Below are positions 47,125 through 57,690 of a stretch of DNA of 64,000 nucleotides, piece by piece. Made by a program: the position numbers and the translations under genes. Positions within the stretch are counted from its first letter, which is position 1; each line of letters starts with the position of its first letter. This DNA is from Chaetoderma sp. LZ-2023a. Lineage: Eukaryota > Mollusca > Caudofoveata > Chaetodermatida > Chaetodermatidae. The stretch is from NCBI GenBank assembly GCA_034401795.1, contig CM067374.1, forward strand, positions 92,255,222 through 92,319,221. Direction: 5' to 3'. A model generated the notes under the pieces. The model worked only from the letters and a program-made list of their open reading frames with translations, was not told where the DNA came from and searched no databases.

Positions 47125-48290
47125 GCGGCGGAAGACCACACCTGGAAGTTTTAACAAGTGATTCAGTCAGCCCTATATGGAAAGTTTCCCCTTTTTCCAT
47201 TCTGATCGTCACTGGATCAAGCCTTCCCATGTAAAGGGAGTACTTTTAATTATAATAGGAAAAGGCTCACTAACTTAGTCCTATTTTAGCGCATTTAAAG
47301 TTTTCCGATCAACATAACAACAGGGTACTACTTATTCCCGCGGAGCCTCACCTTTCAATTAGAGTGAGGCGGTTTTACAGATTGGATGCTTATAAACTTG
47401 CCTATTTTAATTTTAGGCTGGAGCGCCTGATGGGGTGTGTGGGAGCCTGGTGACGTCAGCGGTAACTACCCCGACTCACCCTCGGCACTCCTCCATCACG
47501 CCGTGTTAGTCGCGTATTTGGGCGGCTCTTTGGTTTAAAGCGTTTGATCCAATTTACTGGAAATAGCAGTTAAAAGTCACGTGGCCCTTGGAATCACGTG
47601 GTTGATCAGAAACATATGTGATATTTACGGCGATGGCCGAGATACTGTTGCTGAGGTGTAGTCTTTTGTAGATGCAAGATATGGAAATATATATATGTTA
47701 TACCAAGATTTTGTTTATATTAATGTCCCTATTTGCGCGGGTTCTTACACATGCGTCTTGTAGTTGTCTGTAAAGGTAGTTCTCAGCCCGTGTTGATTAT
47801 GGACTGGAACACAGAGAAGAGAATTTTTTAAATATGATTTGTAGCACGGTAGAGCAGTTCTGTTCTTAATCAAAAATATAACAGTAAAGTTGTAAGTAAT
47901 TTGATGTGTGGTTTAAACAGGTCTATTCAGGCGGTAGATCAAAGTTACTGATCCCGACAAGATAGCTGCGTTTTCCGAGCGGGAGGGCTGCCAAGCATTC
48001 TCCTCAATGGGTAGAACTAGCTCCGTCCTGGCCTAGACCAGACACATTAATACCATTTAATAACGGTTAAATTATAGTACAACTCGGAAGTGGGTGCACA
48101 CAGTGTTACAATTTACAATGCCGTCGTTTGCAGATTGTGAATACAGTCAACCTGAGTGTCTATTTTTCTGACATGTTGGTGATTTGAATATGATACACGT
48201 GGCTGGTTATCTGTGGACGATACTTGCGCTGTGGTGAAGGTGACGTTTTTATGGCCGCCAGGTGCAGGAATGGGGAGGCGGCATGATGTC
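47125..48290 (-). promoter_or_regulatory. E3 non-coding region upstream of the zinc-finger gene
   Basis: Corresponds to 27970-29089 of E1. It includes the paired E-boxes CACGTG at 47578 and 47595. No intact frame; a sequon-bearing coding remnant near 48150-48200 matches E1 near 28000. Confidence 0.5.
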
Positions 48291-48294
48291 AACT

Positions 48295-49389
48295 TTATGG
48301 TGGGTGGGTAATGTTGGTCGGTGCGGTGTGGGATGCCACCTCCTCTGTAACAGCAGTCTCTCTCATATCTGAAGATTGACGGTCAACAGACGACGAGTGG
48401 AGTGTGAAATGGACTGGGCCGGTGATGTCCGAACTTGATGTATAGATAAGGGACGCGAATTGGAGTAATGGTGGAGGTGGGACTACAGGAAAGGGTGTCC
48501 CTTGGAAGGGGCGTGGTTTCGCATTACACCCTTTGGCCTTCCCGGTGTGGTTCACTGTCCCCATCACGCCGGACGGAGGCCCAGTTCCCCACACAGGATG
48601 CATCCTAGGCTAGGTGCCTTTCCGTACATGCCTGAGATAAAGACCTGTCCAAGTTAGGGGGACATAATCCGGGACAGAGTCAAGACGTACACTGACTACT
48701 CCCGAGCCGAGTGGACACAGTACTGGACGCCAATTAAGGTCGTCTTGGCATGGGCCGCAGCCCAGCTGGCCCGTACCATGGAGGCGATGCCTGCTAGACG
48801 CATTGCAGCTAAGGCCCTCGTGTAGATCGTACTTTGACATCATTTTAGCTGAGAGGCCCTGCGCAGATCGTACTAGACAGGTCATCCACCCCACGGGTAC
48901 ATGGGCCCCAAACTGCCCCACCTGCCCGGCAAGTGACAGGTTACACTGTCTCACACCCATACCCTCCTGCCTCCCAAAGAATCACTTTTCATGACCTCTG
49001 ATCACAGGAGGCATGACTCACAATACGAATGCTTGCCATGGCCTGACTGTATTTTGAGCCATCTTGACCACTCATAACCAGGAACAGGTTGATGAACCGA
49101 CATGATCAAGACGACTGCCCGGCGACCCAGTCGATAGCAATCACCATCTGAGCTCACGCTCAGGGGCAACCGATGGTCTGATCCGTCTCTATCTGCCAAC
49201 AGAATACAAACTTTGACCGTTTTCCCCGGCCTTGCCTGCAGGGCATCTCTGACAAACTGCATCCCTCAAGGGTTTGCAGAGCCTTGTAGCGCCCTGTGTG
49301 TGGACTGTCATCCACGTACCACGCATGTCCACTTACTGACATTGGATGAACCAAAAATCTCAGCAGCCCGAACAATACGCTGACTAGAC
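48295..49389 (-). pseudogene. E3 remnants of unrecognised frames between LTR and zinc-finger region
   Basis: The frame at 48295-48603 (102 codons) is homologous to E1 26966-27211: shared 'LHSSS', 'QSSDMRE' and 'EVASHT'-like segments, with Pro-rich text before. Further upstream, 48610-48960 (116 codons) and 49002-49399 hold frames with no motif I recognise and no counterpart in E1. They could be part of the envelope-like gene, captured sequence or chance. The upstream limit at 49390 is a truncated LTR end. Confidence 0.4.
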
Positions 49390-52300
49390 GGTACCACAAC
49401 TCAATCGTTCAGGTGGGACCACGTGACCATTGTCGCGAACATTAAACACAACAGTCTCATCCCAAGAGTTTGTGTCACCAGTATGCCTGTCCATAGCAAT
49501 TTCGTGATCTATGGACTTACAAGATTTGATTTGGTGACCTAAAAATATAAGTCTATACAATGAGGTTACCTAACTAATTGAAAAATATGCTAGATAAAAC
49601 TACAATAAGAGCATACGAAAATACAAGACACAGAGGCAGGTAGATGCACTTTTAAACATGGGGCTCCCGGAGGTACCACGCAGACTCGTAGGTCCGCAGA
49701 GATATCCCCGCAAGGGAGGCTCCCGTACACGAGACATAGCTATTTAACTTAATATAAGTTATTATACCTCTAACCTGAAAGGAAGAAGGCTATCTCAGAC
49801 GAAAAAGTGATGTGCCTCATGCGGGCACTACTCCTAGTGCTAGTTTGGGTGAGGAGTATTATCCTGGCGTGGACCGTCATCGCTGAATCGTTGCGAGAGG
49901 CAAGTGCCTCGCCTGGCCCTCCGTCTCCGGAAGGTGTCGCCACGGCTTAAAGCGGGAGAAGAATAGTAGGCAAAAATAGGCCCACTCTAATATTTCAAAC
50001 AAAAATGCTGTAGAAAGAAAAGACCATACCTAGTGAGATTATGACTATAGGGGTGCGTACTGTTTTACGTGAAGATGGAATGGAAGATTCCCAATGGATT
50101 CCTTCGTCGCCGTCTTATGCGATTCCTAATATGCTGAGTTGGAAGTTTCCGCTTTATTTCTGCGGGCCTTCTGCTTTGCTTAATTCCTTTTAGTTGCTTT
50201 CAAAACAAGAATTAGTTTAGGCCATAACTGGCCGATATTTACCTAGCTATTAGACACGGCTGCCACGGAGAACAGATGCCCGAGGACATCAATACTGAAG
50301 ACAGCGCTCATACATGTTACTTAGTGGGATCTCCTAACTGGCTGAGAATCCGGACATTCCGCTTCGCAACCACATGAAACATTACAAGACATGGTTTATA
50401 TTTCACGAAAGCATTATTAGGCCATATCTCCTATCGTTATGGTGGCGGTAAGAGAGACGAATGCACACCGTAAATGTCCTTCCCGTAAGGGCGTGGCAGA
50501 TCTAAATATCATGCCCAGATATTTTAACAGAATTCGGTGAGAATATGTATCTCGCCCATCACCGGGTCCTATGGAACTAACCGTTTAACCTGTCGTTAGG
50601 TTCATATACAAGTTGCCAGTTTTGCACTGCGGTGCTGGAGGGTTGTCAGTAAATAAAATAATAATTAATACATGTGTTTTCGCAGTGCTTTCCTGCATTG
50701 GCTTAAAGTACTATCTACTAAGTATCCAAAGATACAGGGGAATGTGTATGTGATACCGTACCCTAGCCATCACCGCTCGGAAACCCCAATAGTTTCCCAG
50801 AGTCGGATCAGCCCATGGTGCGGATAGGGATGTCCAAACAATTAAGAAGCCACAAGCCTAAGAGGAATATGAAGAGAGACAAAATCTTGGAGTTATGAGT
50901 CTTACCGGAGTGTGGGGCTAGATTATCGCACTGCCGGAAGAGGAGAATATAGTACACGGTATGTAATGAAGAAAGTGTCTCTAATCATTTTGAACCTATC
51001 CTATCGAGTTGAATAGAAAAGGTTTAGTCGGTAGCATGCCGGGCTAAACAGAGTTATAGCACGGACAGAGACCTCAGTGAATAATTGTTGGTGGCCGGAG
51101 AAAATGCTGCATATATAAATGTTGCTGTATAGTGTTTCCTACGTGCACTGCATTCCTATAGTTTCTATAACTTAAGCAAAACAATTTAACGGATGGCCAC
51201 TGGCCATATACCTACATAATCTAACCAGAACAAACAATACGGTGGCAATGATTAAGATATATATAGTAATACAGGTTAACGAACCTGCTATAGTGTGGTT
51301 AGCAACACAGTGAGGAAAATGAAAATAACTATTTAACAAATACAGAAATTATAACTATTGGTCCTAAGACCGTTACGGTTCCTTTTAGTCATCAGAACCG
51401 TTAGTACGGATACGAGATAATTAACAAAACCTATATAGAGAAATAATTAAATGGTGAAATATAGTTACTTGAATACTTGGTAGTCATTCCCAAGTTAGGC
51501 TACCGTGTCACTGAAATTGACACGTCCATCCGTAGTCGACGTGAGATGATGCGCTCTCCAGAAGCTGGAAAGTTCCCGTAGACTGGTTCTCGCAGGTTGG
51601 TTCCCGTAAGCTGTTTTATGCTAACAAGAGTCCCGTAAGAACGTTCATGGCAGGGGAAGGACATCACCTAGTGCTGTAGGCCTAATAGAATGTCTAACAA
51701 GCAGTCAGTAAAAGATGGCACGGATGGAAGATGTGAACAACCCGATCACTAGCGGGGATTGTTAGAGGCAAATGAAGAAACAAAACAAAGCTTCACAGTG
51801 CTGGGTATGTCAACCAGCTCTGAAGACGCACCAGGCAGAGTTTACTTGCTGCGGTCGAAAGTTGAAAGAACTTACACGATTGGTGTGTTGTCATTTGAAA
51901 TACCACTTTTAGGTGTGGCCGGCAGATCCGGCGAGTCATCCATCAAAGAACATCCTGCCTCTACATCTGTAGACTCACATATTCAGGCCGCAAAGGCCTC
52001 ACTGCAAGTTTGTGTTCCAAATGTAGATGTAGTATTCCTGAACGATTATCGAATGTTCCAAATTACTCCCGTAAATGGGGAGTTACAAAATTGTTGTAGT
52101 GCAGTGGGTTGGAAACTGCACACTCCGGAATAAAAACTCGACTCATAGCGAAGAAAGACGCGTGTCGCGCTTGATAATAGTTGGTACAGCTCCAATCTGT
52201 TCGGCCCCTGGCCGAGGATGCTCTCGATCACTGGATCGCTTCTCCTTTTATACTCTCCATGACGTCACAGGCGCAGGCTTCATCCAATCATCGTTCGAGC

Positions 52301-52801
52301 AACAGCCAATCAGCACAAGCTAATAATAGCGTCGTCAAACATTCTAGAACATTCTAGAAGCCTTATGTCTACGTGGTTATGACGTCAGGGCAATATTTTG
52401 AAGATAATCAAGAAGAGTTTTCCTGGGTAACTCAGCCATTTCTCAACCGATTTTGAAATGGTTTACAGATTTGGAAAGCCCGTCGAATTCTGGTCTTGAT
52501 TAATGCCAGCCTTAACGGGAACAGACAATCAATAAGAATTACAGAGTACCAGCTCGGTACACTATAAGCGCCATCCTATCTAGGTCACAACTATGTGCTC
52601 CATAGAAACAGCGTCCTGGCGCGTGCATAATACGTTCTAACGAACTTAGTCGTTTTTCGACACGATCTCTCTCCCATAGGCCTATATAGGCTTATAGCTC
52701 TACCCAGAGGGGCGTGTTCAGAAAACGAATCCTAGACAGGCGGCGTGTACCCAGCTTAGCTGGTACGGCCAGTACCCGACCAGTCGATCCGAACTACACC
52801 A
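49390..52801 (-). mobile_element. Extra long terminal repeat inside E3
   Basis: Starts TGGTGTAG at 52801 right after the end of the E3 pol region, without a recognisable polypurine tract, and runs to about 49390. It lacks the final ~150 bases present in 40995-44610. Hairpins such as GGTC-CTAA-GACC (51360-51371) and ATGGCC-ACT-GGCCAT (51193-51207) are kept. In E1, pol runs straight into the envelope-like region with no LTR between, so this LTR is either a later insertion or the join between two recombined elements. Confidence 0.75.
52245..52387 (-). promoter_or_regulatory. Heat-shock-type promoter of the extra LTR
   Basis: Minus-strand TATAAAAG at 52245-52252, TGACGTCA at 52260-52267, CCAAT at 52284-52288 and 52306-52310. 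A perfect TTCTAGAACATTCTAGAA lies at 52342-52359, and a second CRE at 52380-52387. Confidence 0.8.
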
Positions 52802-52959
52802 GCATGGCTTGGGTCAGCCTCAGCTTCTGCTTGTGGTAACTCTATGATAAGGGGCATAGCATGAAGTGGGTGGGAATGGGAAGAGATCGGAGGAACAGCT
52901 TTTCCATCCAGTCCCTTGGACAAAACAAAGACAAAGTTCTTCAGATACGACTACCCAGA

Positions 52960-53635
52960 TCAAGTAGACCCGTGCTGAGGAGGGAGAGGGCGAGTACGTA
53001 CCTTGTCATCGTCGTCAGCGTTAGCCACTTGTTCACCCACATTCTGGCTTGGTAGAAGTGGGGCTAAACTGGCACCGCAGTGCTCTGCGCTAACCATGGG
53101 AATACTAGTTTCCATAGGAATATCTGTCTGGGTACCGGTGTCACGAAAAATGCCCAGCCCGAGCTCTGGTGCTGGATCGTCACTGACATACGGTTTAAGC
53201 CGATCGAAGTGGATGACTGAGGTCAGGCCATCTGAAGCACGGATATGGTAGGTCATGTCCGACGTCTTACCTACTACCACATAAGGGCCTTTTCACTGGT
53301 AACTCAGTTTACTTGGCACGTTTGCAGACCGTCGTGAATCGTGTACCCAAAACATCTTTCCTGCTTCATAAGGATCTCCATGCACCCTCCGGTCGTGCCA
53401 CATCTTTTGCCGCTGGTGTGCAGTGGATAGGGTTTCTCTCATTAACTCGTGGGATTGTTCTATCCATTGCCGCCAGAGTTCAACATAGAGATGGTGAATT
53501 TTTCTCTCAGGGCCAGATCCAGGGGTAAGGCTAATACACGGCCTAACATTAACAGAGTAGGGGTATAGCTCGTGCTGGAATGTACTAAAGTGCAGTAAGC
53601 CATGAGTACATATGGGAGCCAGAGGTCCCAATCTC
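52960..53635 (-). pseudogene. E3 pol: integrase C-terminus with GPY/F motif
   Basis: Two overlapping frames (53631-53293, then 53280-52960) continue the integrase after a frameshift near 53470-53500. 'VHGDPYEAGKMFWVHDSRRS' and then 'YQ..KGPYVVVGKTSDMTYHI' (GPY/F module) are seen. An in-frame TGA falls at about 53294-53296, just before the KGPY segment. The tail ends at 52960 ('PLPPQHGST'). Equivalent to E1 26290-26748. Confidence 0.78.
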
Positions 53636-54284
53636 TACAATCAAGGCATGCTTCCTTTGTAAGCATCTCCGCGAAAGTTCTGTTAAATCTCTCTACCATC
53701 CCATCACTCCGGGGGTGGTATGGAGTCGTCCTTGTTATGACGATATCGAATAATTTGCAGAGCTCTGATATGAGCCGGCTCTCAAAATTACTTCCTTGAT
53801 CGGAGTGCAACTCATAAGGCATACCAAAACGGCAGAACACATTGCTTGCCAGGAGCTCCGCTATGGTGGATGCCTCTTGGTCTGGCAAAGTAAATGCTTC
53901 TAGCCACTTCGTAAAGTAGTCTTGAAATACGAGGATGTATTTATTTCCATCATCCGTCGTATTCAAGGGTCCGAGCACGTCGATAGCTACTCGCTCCCAC
54001 GGTGCACCAACAATCTTAATTTGAGATGGTGCGATATGGTGTTGTCCTTGGTATGGGATACATTTGGCAACCCATGCGTTGACACTATCGCGAATCCCAA
54101 TCCAGTGGAATCTCAATTTGATACGGGCAACAGTCATTTCCACGGCCAGATGCCCAGCGTTATCATGCAGTTGTTTTAAAATAAGATCACGATAACTTTC
54201 TGGGACTACCAGATGGTCATTAATATACAGAAAATTATTCATTAATTGACATTCTTCGAACCGCTGATAATAATATTTTGCCAT
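53460..54284 (-). pseudogene. E3 pol: integrase (zinc-binding and catalytic core)
   Basis: A 274-codon frame. An HHCC-type N-terminal domain shows 'QLHDNAGHLAVE' (both His) and 'AKCIPYQ', where the second Cys of CxxC is Tyr. The catalytic core has Asp in 'VAIDVLGPL', Asp in 'ELHSDQGSNFESR' and Glu in 'GMVERFNRTFAEM', the DDE arrangement of retroviral-type integrases. It would insert element DNA into host chromosomes. The frame leaves the homologous path near 53500. It is contiguous in order with RNase H upstream. Confidence 0.88.
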
Positions 54285-54350
54285 GGTGGAAAGTGGTGTT
54301 ACCGATTCCTTGGTAGGACGTACCCCCTCCTGGATCCACGTGTATATATT

Positions 54351-54908
54351 TCATGTCTGTATGTCTGTTGTTTGGCGGTGTGCAATTTTCTCCGGATTCC
54401 ACTCTGCGCACCTCAATTTGGGGAACTCCGGAGATGGCTGTGTTGACTGTGTCACGGTGGCGGCCTCTTCGTGTTCAACCTCCATGCCAATTCTACTGAG
54501 GGCGTCGGCATTCCCATGCACTTTGCCGGGACGGTGAACAACGTTGAAGTTATAGGCTTGCAGGGATTCCTGCCATCTCGCTACCTGGCCCTCCAGATTT
54601 CTCAGGTGCCTGAGCCAGTGTAGTGAGGCATGGTCTGTACGGAGGGTAAAAGGGCGCCCATACAGAAAGTGTTTATAGTACTTGATGAAGTGTACCACCG
54701 CTAGTAGTTCTCGCTTGGTGGTTGCGTACCTTCTCCCCATTTTATTTAGAGTAGGCGAACCATAACCCAATACCTGCTCCATTCCATCTTCTGTGATCTG
54801 AGATAGAACCATGCCTATAGTGTAAGCTGACGTGTCAGTGTATAAGATGAAATCGAGGTTTGGATTAGGATGAGCAAGAATCAGGGTGGTCGTCAAAAGT
54901 TCCTTCAA
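54351..54908 (-). pseudogene. E3 pol: RNase H
   Basis: Frame of 185 codons with 'FILYTDTSAYTIGMVLSQ' (first catalytic Asp), 'KRELLAVVHFIKYYKHFLYG' (Glu), 'TLRTDHASLHWL' (Asp) and 'RPGKVHGNADALSRIG' (Asp). All four acidic positions of Ty3/gypsy RNase H are visible. It is separated from RT by about 190 bases containing frame breaks. Confidence 0.88.
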
Positions 54909-55097
54909 CGCCCTGAAGAAGCCTTCACACTCACTCGTCGACTCGAATGGTCGATCTTTTTCGGTGATCTTGTAGAGGGGTGACGCAATCTCGCTGAAAG
55001 GTCAGATATAACGGCGATAGTACTGGCATAAGCCAAGGAAGCTCCGTGTCTCTGTGACTGAAGATGGCTTTGGCCACTCTGCTACTGCCTTAGTTTT

Positions 55098-55697
55098 TTA
55101 CGGCTGAGTAGCCACTCCATCACCAGATATGACGTGTCCCAGGAATTCAATGCTCTGTCTAAATAGATGACATTTCTTGGGTTTGAGTTTTAAATTGGCC
55201 GTGTGGAATCTTGAGAGCATGGTGTCCAAATTGATAAAGGTTTGCTCAAACGTGGGTCCGAAGACGATTACGTCATCGATGTAACAGAGACAGATTTCCC
55301 ATTGCAGGGTGGTTAATACCTGTTCAATGAGTAATTCAAAAGTTCCGGGAGCGTTGCACAACCCATAGGGCATCTTGTGGAATTGGAAAAGGCCATCCCT
55401 ACAAACGAATGCAGTCTTTTCCATGTCAGCTTCATCCATGGCCACTTGCCAGTAACCGCTAGCTAAGTCAAGGGTACAAAACCACTTGGCTCTGGACAAG
55501 GAATCCAATGCCTGATCTATCCGAGGTAACGGATAAGCGTCCTTGACACTAAGATCATTAAGGCGGCAGTAGTCAATGCAAAACCGCAAGGTTCCGTCCT
55601 TCTTGCCTGCTAGTACTATTGGGCTAGCCCATGGAGATGCTGAGGGTTCAATAATACCGGTCCGCAACATGTCGTCCACTTGTTGGTGGGTTTCCAC
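55098..55697 (-). pseudogene. E3 pol: reverse transcriptase
   Basis: Frame of 199 codons with 'GIIEPSASPWASPIVLAGKK', 'RFCIDYCRLNDL', 'FCTLDLASGYWQVAMDE' (catalytic Asp), 'MPYGLCNAPGTFE' and 'CYIDDVIVFGPTFEQ' (YIDD active site), ending in 'KKCHLFRQSIEFLGHVIS'. All core RT motifs are present and in order for a Ty3/gypsy element. A stop follows at 55098, where the sequence runs on to the thumb in another frame. Confidence 0.9.
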
Positions 55698-55766
55698 TTC
55701 TTTATGAATGGGAAGTCGTCATACCGGTTGACGTATGGGGCGATTATTGCCTGTGTCGATGGAGTG

Positions 55767-56600
55767 TCATGCCAGATGAGTCTCTCCGAGATCCATGTCT
55801 CCGGAGGAGAAACTATCGCGATATTTGTACAGTAGTTTCTGAATTTCATGTTTCTGTGATTGCTGTAATCCAACTGTGGCATGTAGATATAAATTATGTA
55901 AATGTTCGGTTAAATCATCAGTCATATGCTGTGGTGTGTCAGTAGGTGTATTTGATTCCAATGAGATTATGTCCACTAAATCGCCGCAGCGTACTCCTGT
56001 TTCCAGAGTAATGGGGTCTGCGGTACCATTGAACACTCAAAGGTATTTTTTCCTTATTAGTAGTGTCTACTATCATGCGGAGACATGTAATCAGTGTCGG
56101 GTTCCAGCATGGCGATGTGTGTGTTGCTTCTTAACTGTGGTGCGGTGGCCCATAAGATTTGTCCTTGTCCCGGCTCAACTGTGGCTGTACTGGATAATAT
56201 TACAGCACACGTGTCATATAATGACGATGCTGGTCCAAGAGGTCTTCGTCGGCCATGTATGTCGAGTTCCTGTTGTTTGCAATGTATGATGGCTTCACTG
56301 CCACTGAGGGAATCAGAGCCAAGGAGGGCATTGTTGTGAATAGAGGGAATGACAACTCGCTGTATGAATTGAATCTCCTCTATTTGGATGACTAAATTGA
56401 CTACACTGGCTATGGGCACATCAGCTCCCATAGCAGTCTGTAGGTAAATGTTTGTAGGTTTAATGGGAGGCTTCTTATGAGGTGGGATGCTCTCATATAA
56501 GCGCTTGTTGAATACCATGATTGAAGCGCCAGTATCAACGGTGGCACTAGTGGAAACGCCGCTAAACAGACAGGCACATTTATATATTACTTTGCGGTCT
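55767..56600 (-). pseudogene. E3 pol: aspartic protease and linker to RT
   Basis: The minus-strand reading near 56580-56510 contains 'TVDTGASIMVFNKRLYESI', with the catalytic DTGAS of a retropepsin, and the frame runs on to 56057. A second frame (56036-55767) carries 'MFNGTADPITLETGVRCGDL' and 'IQKLLYKYRDSFSSGDMDLG', the usual linker before RT. Frameshifts separate these pieces. Confidence 0.8.
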
Positions 56601-56663
56601 GCGACAATGGTGTCAGAGCAGAATCACTCTGTATGTAATCTGACTGTTTCCGAATCACTTCTT

Positions 56664-57690
56664 TTAATGTGGTGGACGGCTGAGTGAGGAAGGGGCCAGT
56701 CCGTCATCGTCACTGCTGTGAGGGCTGCGGTGAAGGTGGAGCAATGATAATGGAGATGTTGCTGTTTCAGGGTATGCAGTATTAGTGTAGACAGTGGTGC
56801 GTACAGGATGATCGATAAGATCCACCCGCGCAAGCCATTTCTTGCAATGTTTCATTGGATGCTTTAGTGAAGCACAGAAGAAACAGTGATGCCGCCAGGG
56901 ACGTGTTTCTCCCCGTCTACATCGGCATTTTCGAATCCATGAGGCAGAGTGAACCGTTTCCCCCGAGTCACTGCTGTCTGTGGATGGGGGAGATGATGTT
57001 GTGTGGGGGGCGGTGTTTTGCATACCACCAAGGGACACTGAGAATTCAGTGTCTTGGTGGCGGGACGTGGTGCTTGCAAAAACGTTGTTTCAGCAGAGGT
57101 GCTACAACCTACCACTGCCGTTATAAACAGGAAAGAAGGCTTGTTATGTGCAGAGATAGAGGGGGATGCCGATGCTGCGGATGTGGGTGGCATCGTAGGC
57201 ATCGACATATGTGCAGCCGTGTGTTTTGGTGTAGGTGAAAAAGCTGAATTTGGTGGGTAATAGTTGGCCACCGAACCTTGTTGTATGAAGGCCGCAGTTG
57301 GGCCGGGAAGCGAATATGGGTAACAAAGTGACTCTTCTTTCGGTGCCTTTAAGAGTTTGACGGCTTCTCCGGTTGTGGTGTGCTGCAGTCAGGGGCAGGC
57401 ATTGTAGAAGGAGGTCGGTTAGGACACCGATCCCTCCAATGGCCTGGCTGACAGCATCCGTAACAGGTGTTTGGTGGCGGTGCGGTGTTGGTGGTGTTCG
57501 TTGTCCTAATGTGGGTGGTAGCGAGGTTCGTGCTGAGTGTGGTCACTAGATTCGTTAATGTGGAGATCTGTTTGTTGATCTCGTCTATGCGTTCCTTTAT
57601 GTTGCCATTGTTATTGTTGCACTGGTTCCCGCACCCGAGGGCCCCGTTGTAGCTTCCTCTATGGGCACGCCCCCTTCCTCCAGGCGCTTG
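56664..57690 (-). pseudogene. E3 gag C-terminal part with two CCHC zinc knuckles
   Basis: The first segment (57690-57349) is Asn/Thr-rich and ends with a knuckle 'CYGCCQPGHWRDRC' (C-x2-C-x4-H-x4-C). About 170 codons further, in another frame (57038-56664), a second knuckle 'CFFCASLKHPMKHC' has the same spacing. The segments between are Pro/Ser/Thr-rich. The N-terminal gag (matrix/capsid-like part) and primer-binding site are missing: at 57690 the frame is joined abruptly to LTR sequence. Confidence 0.75.

Noticed and set aside
51759..52133. 124-codon plus-strand frame
   Set aside because: Lies antisense inside the LTR leader, has no motif and is not kept in the other LTR copies.
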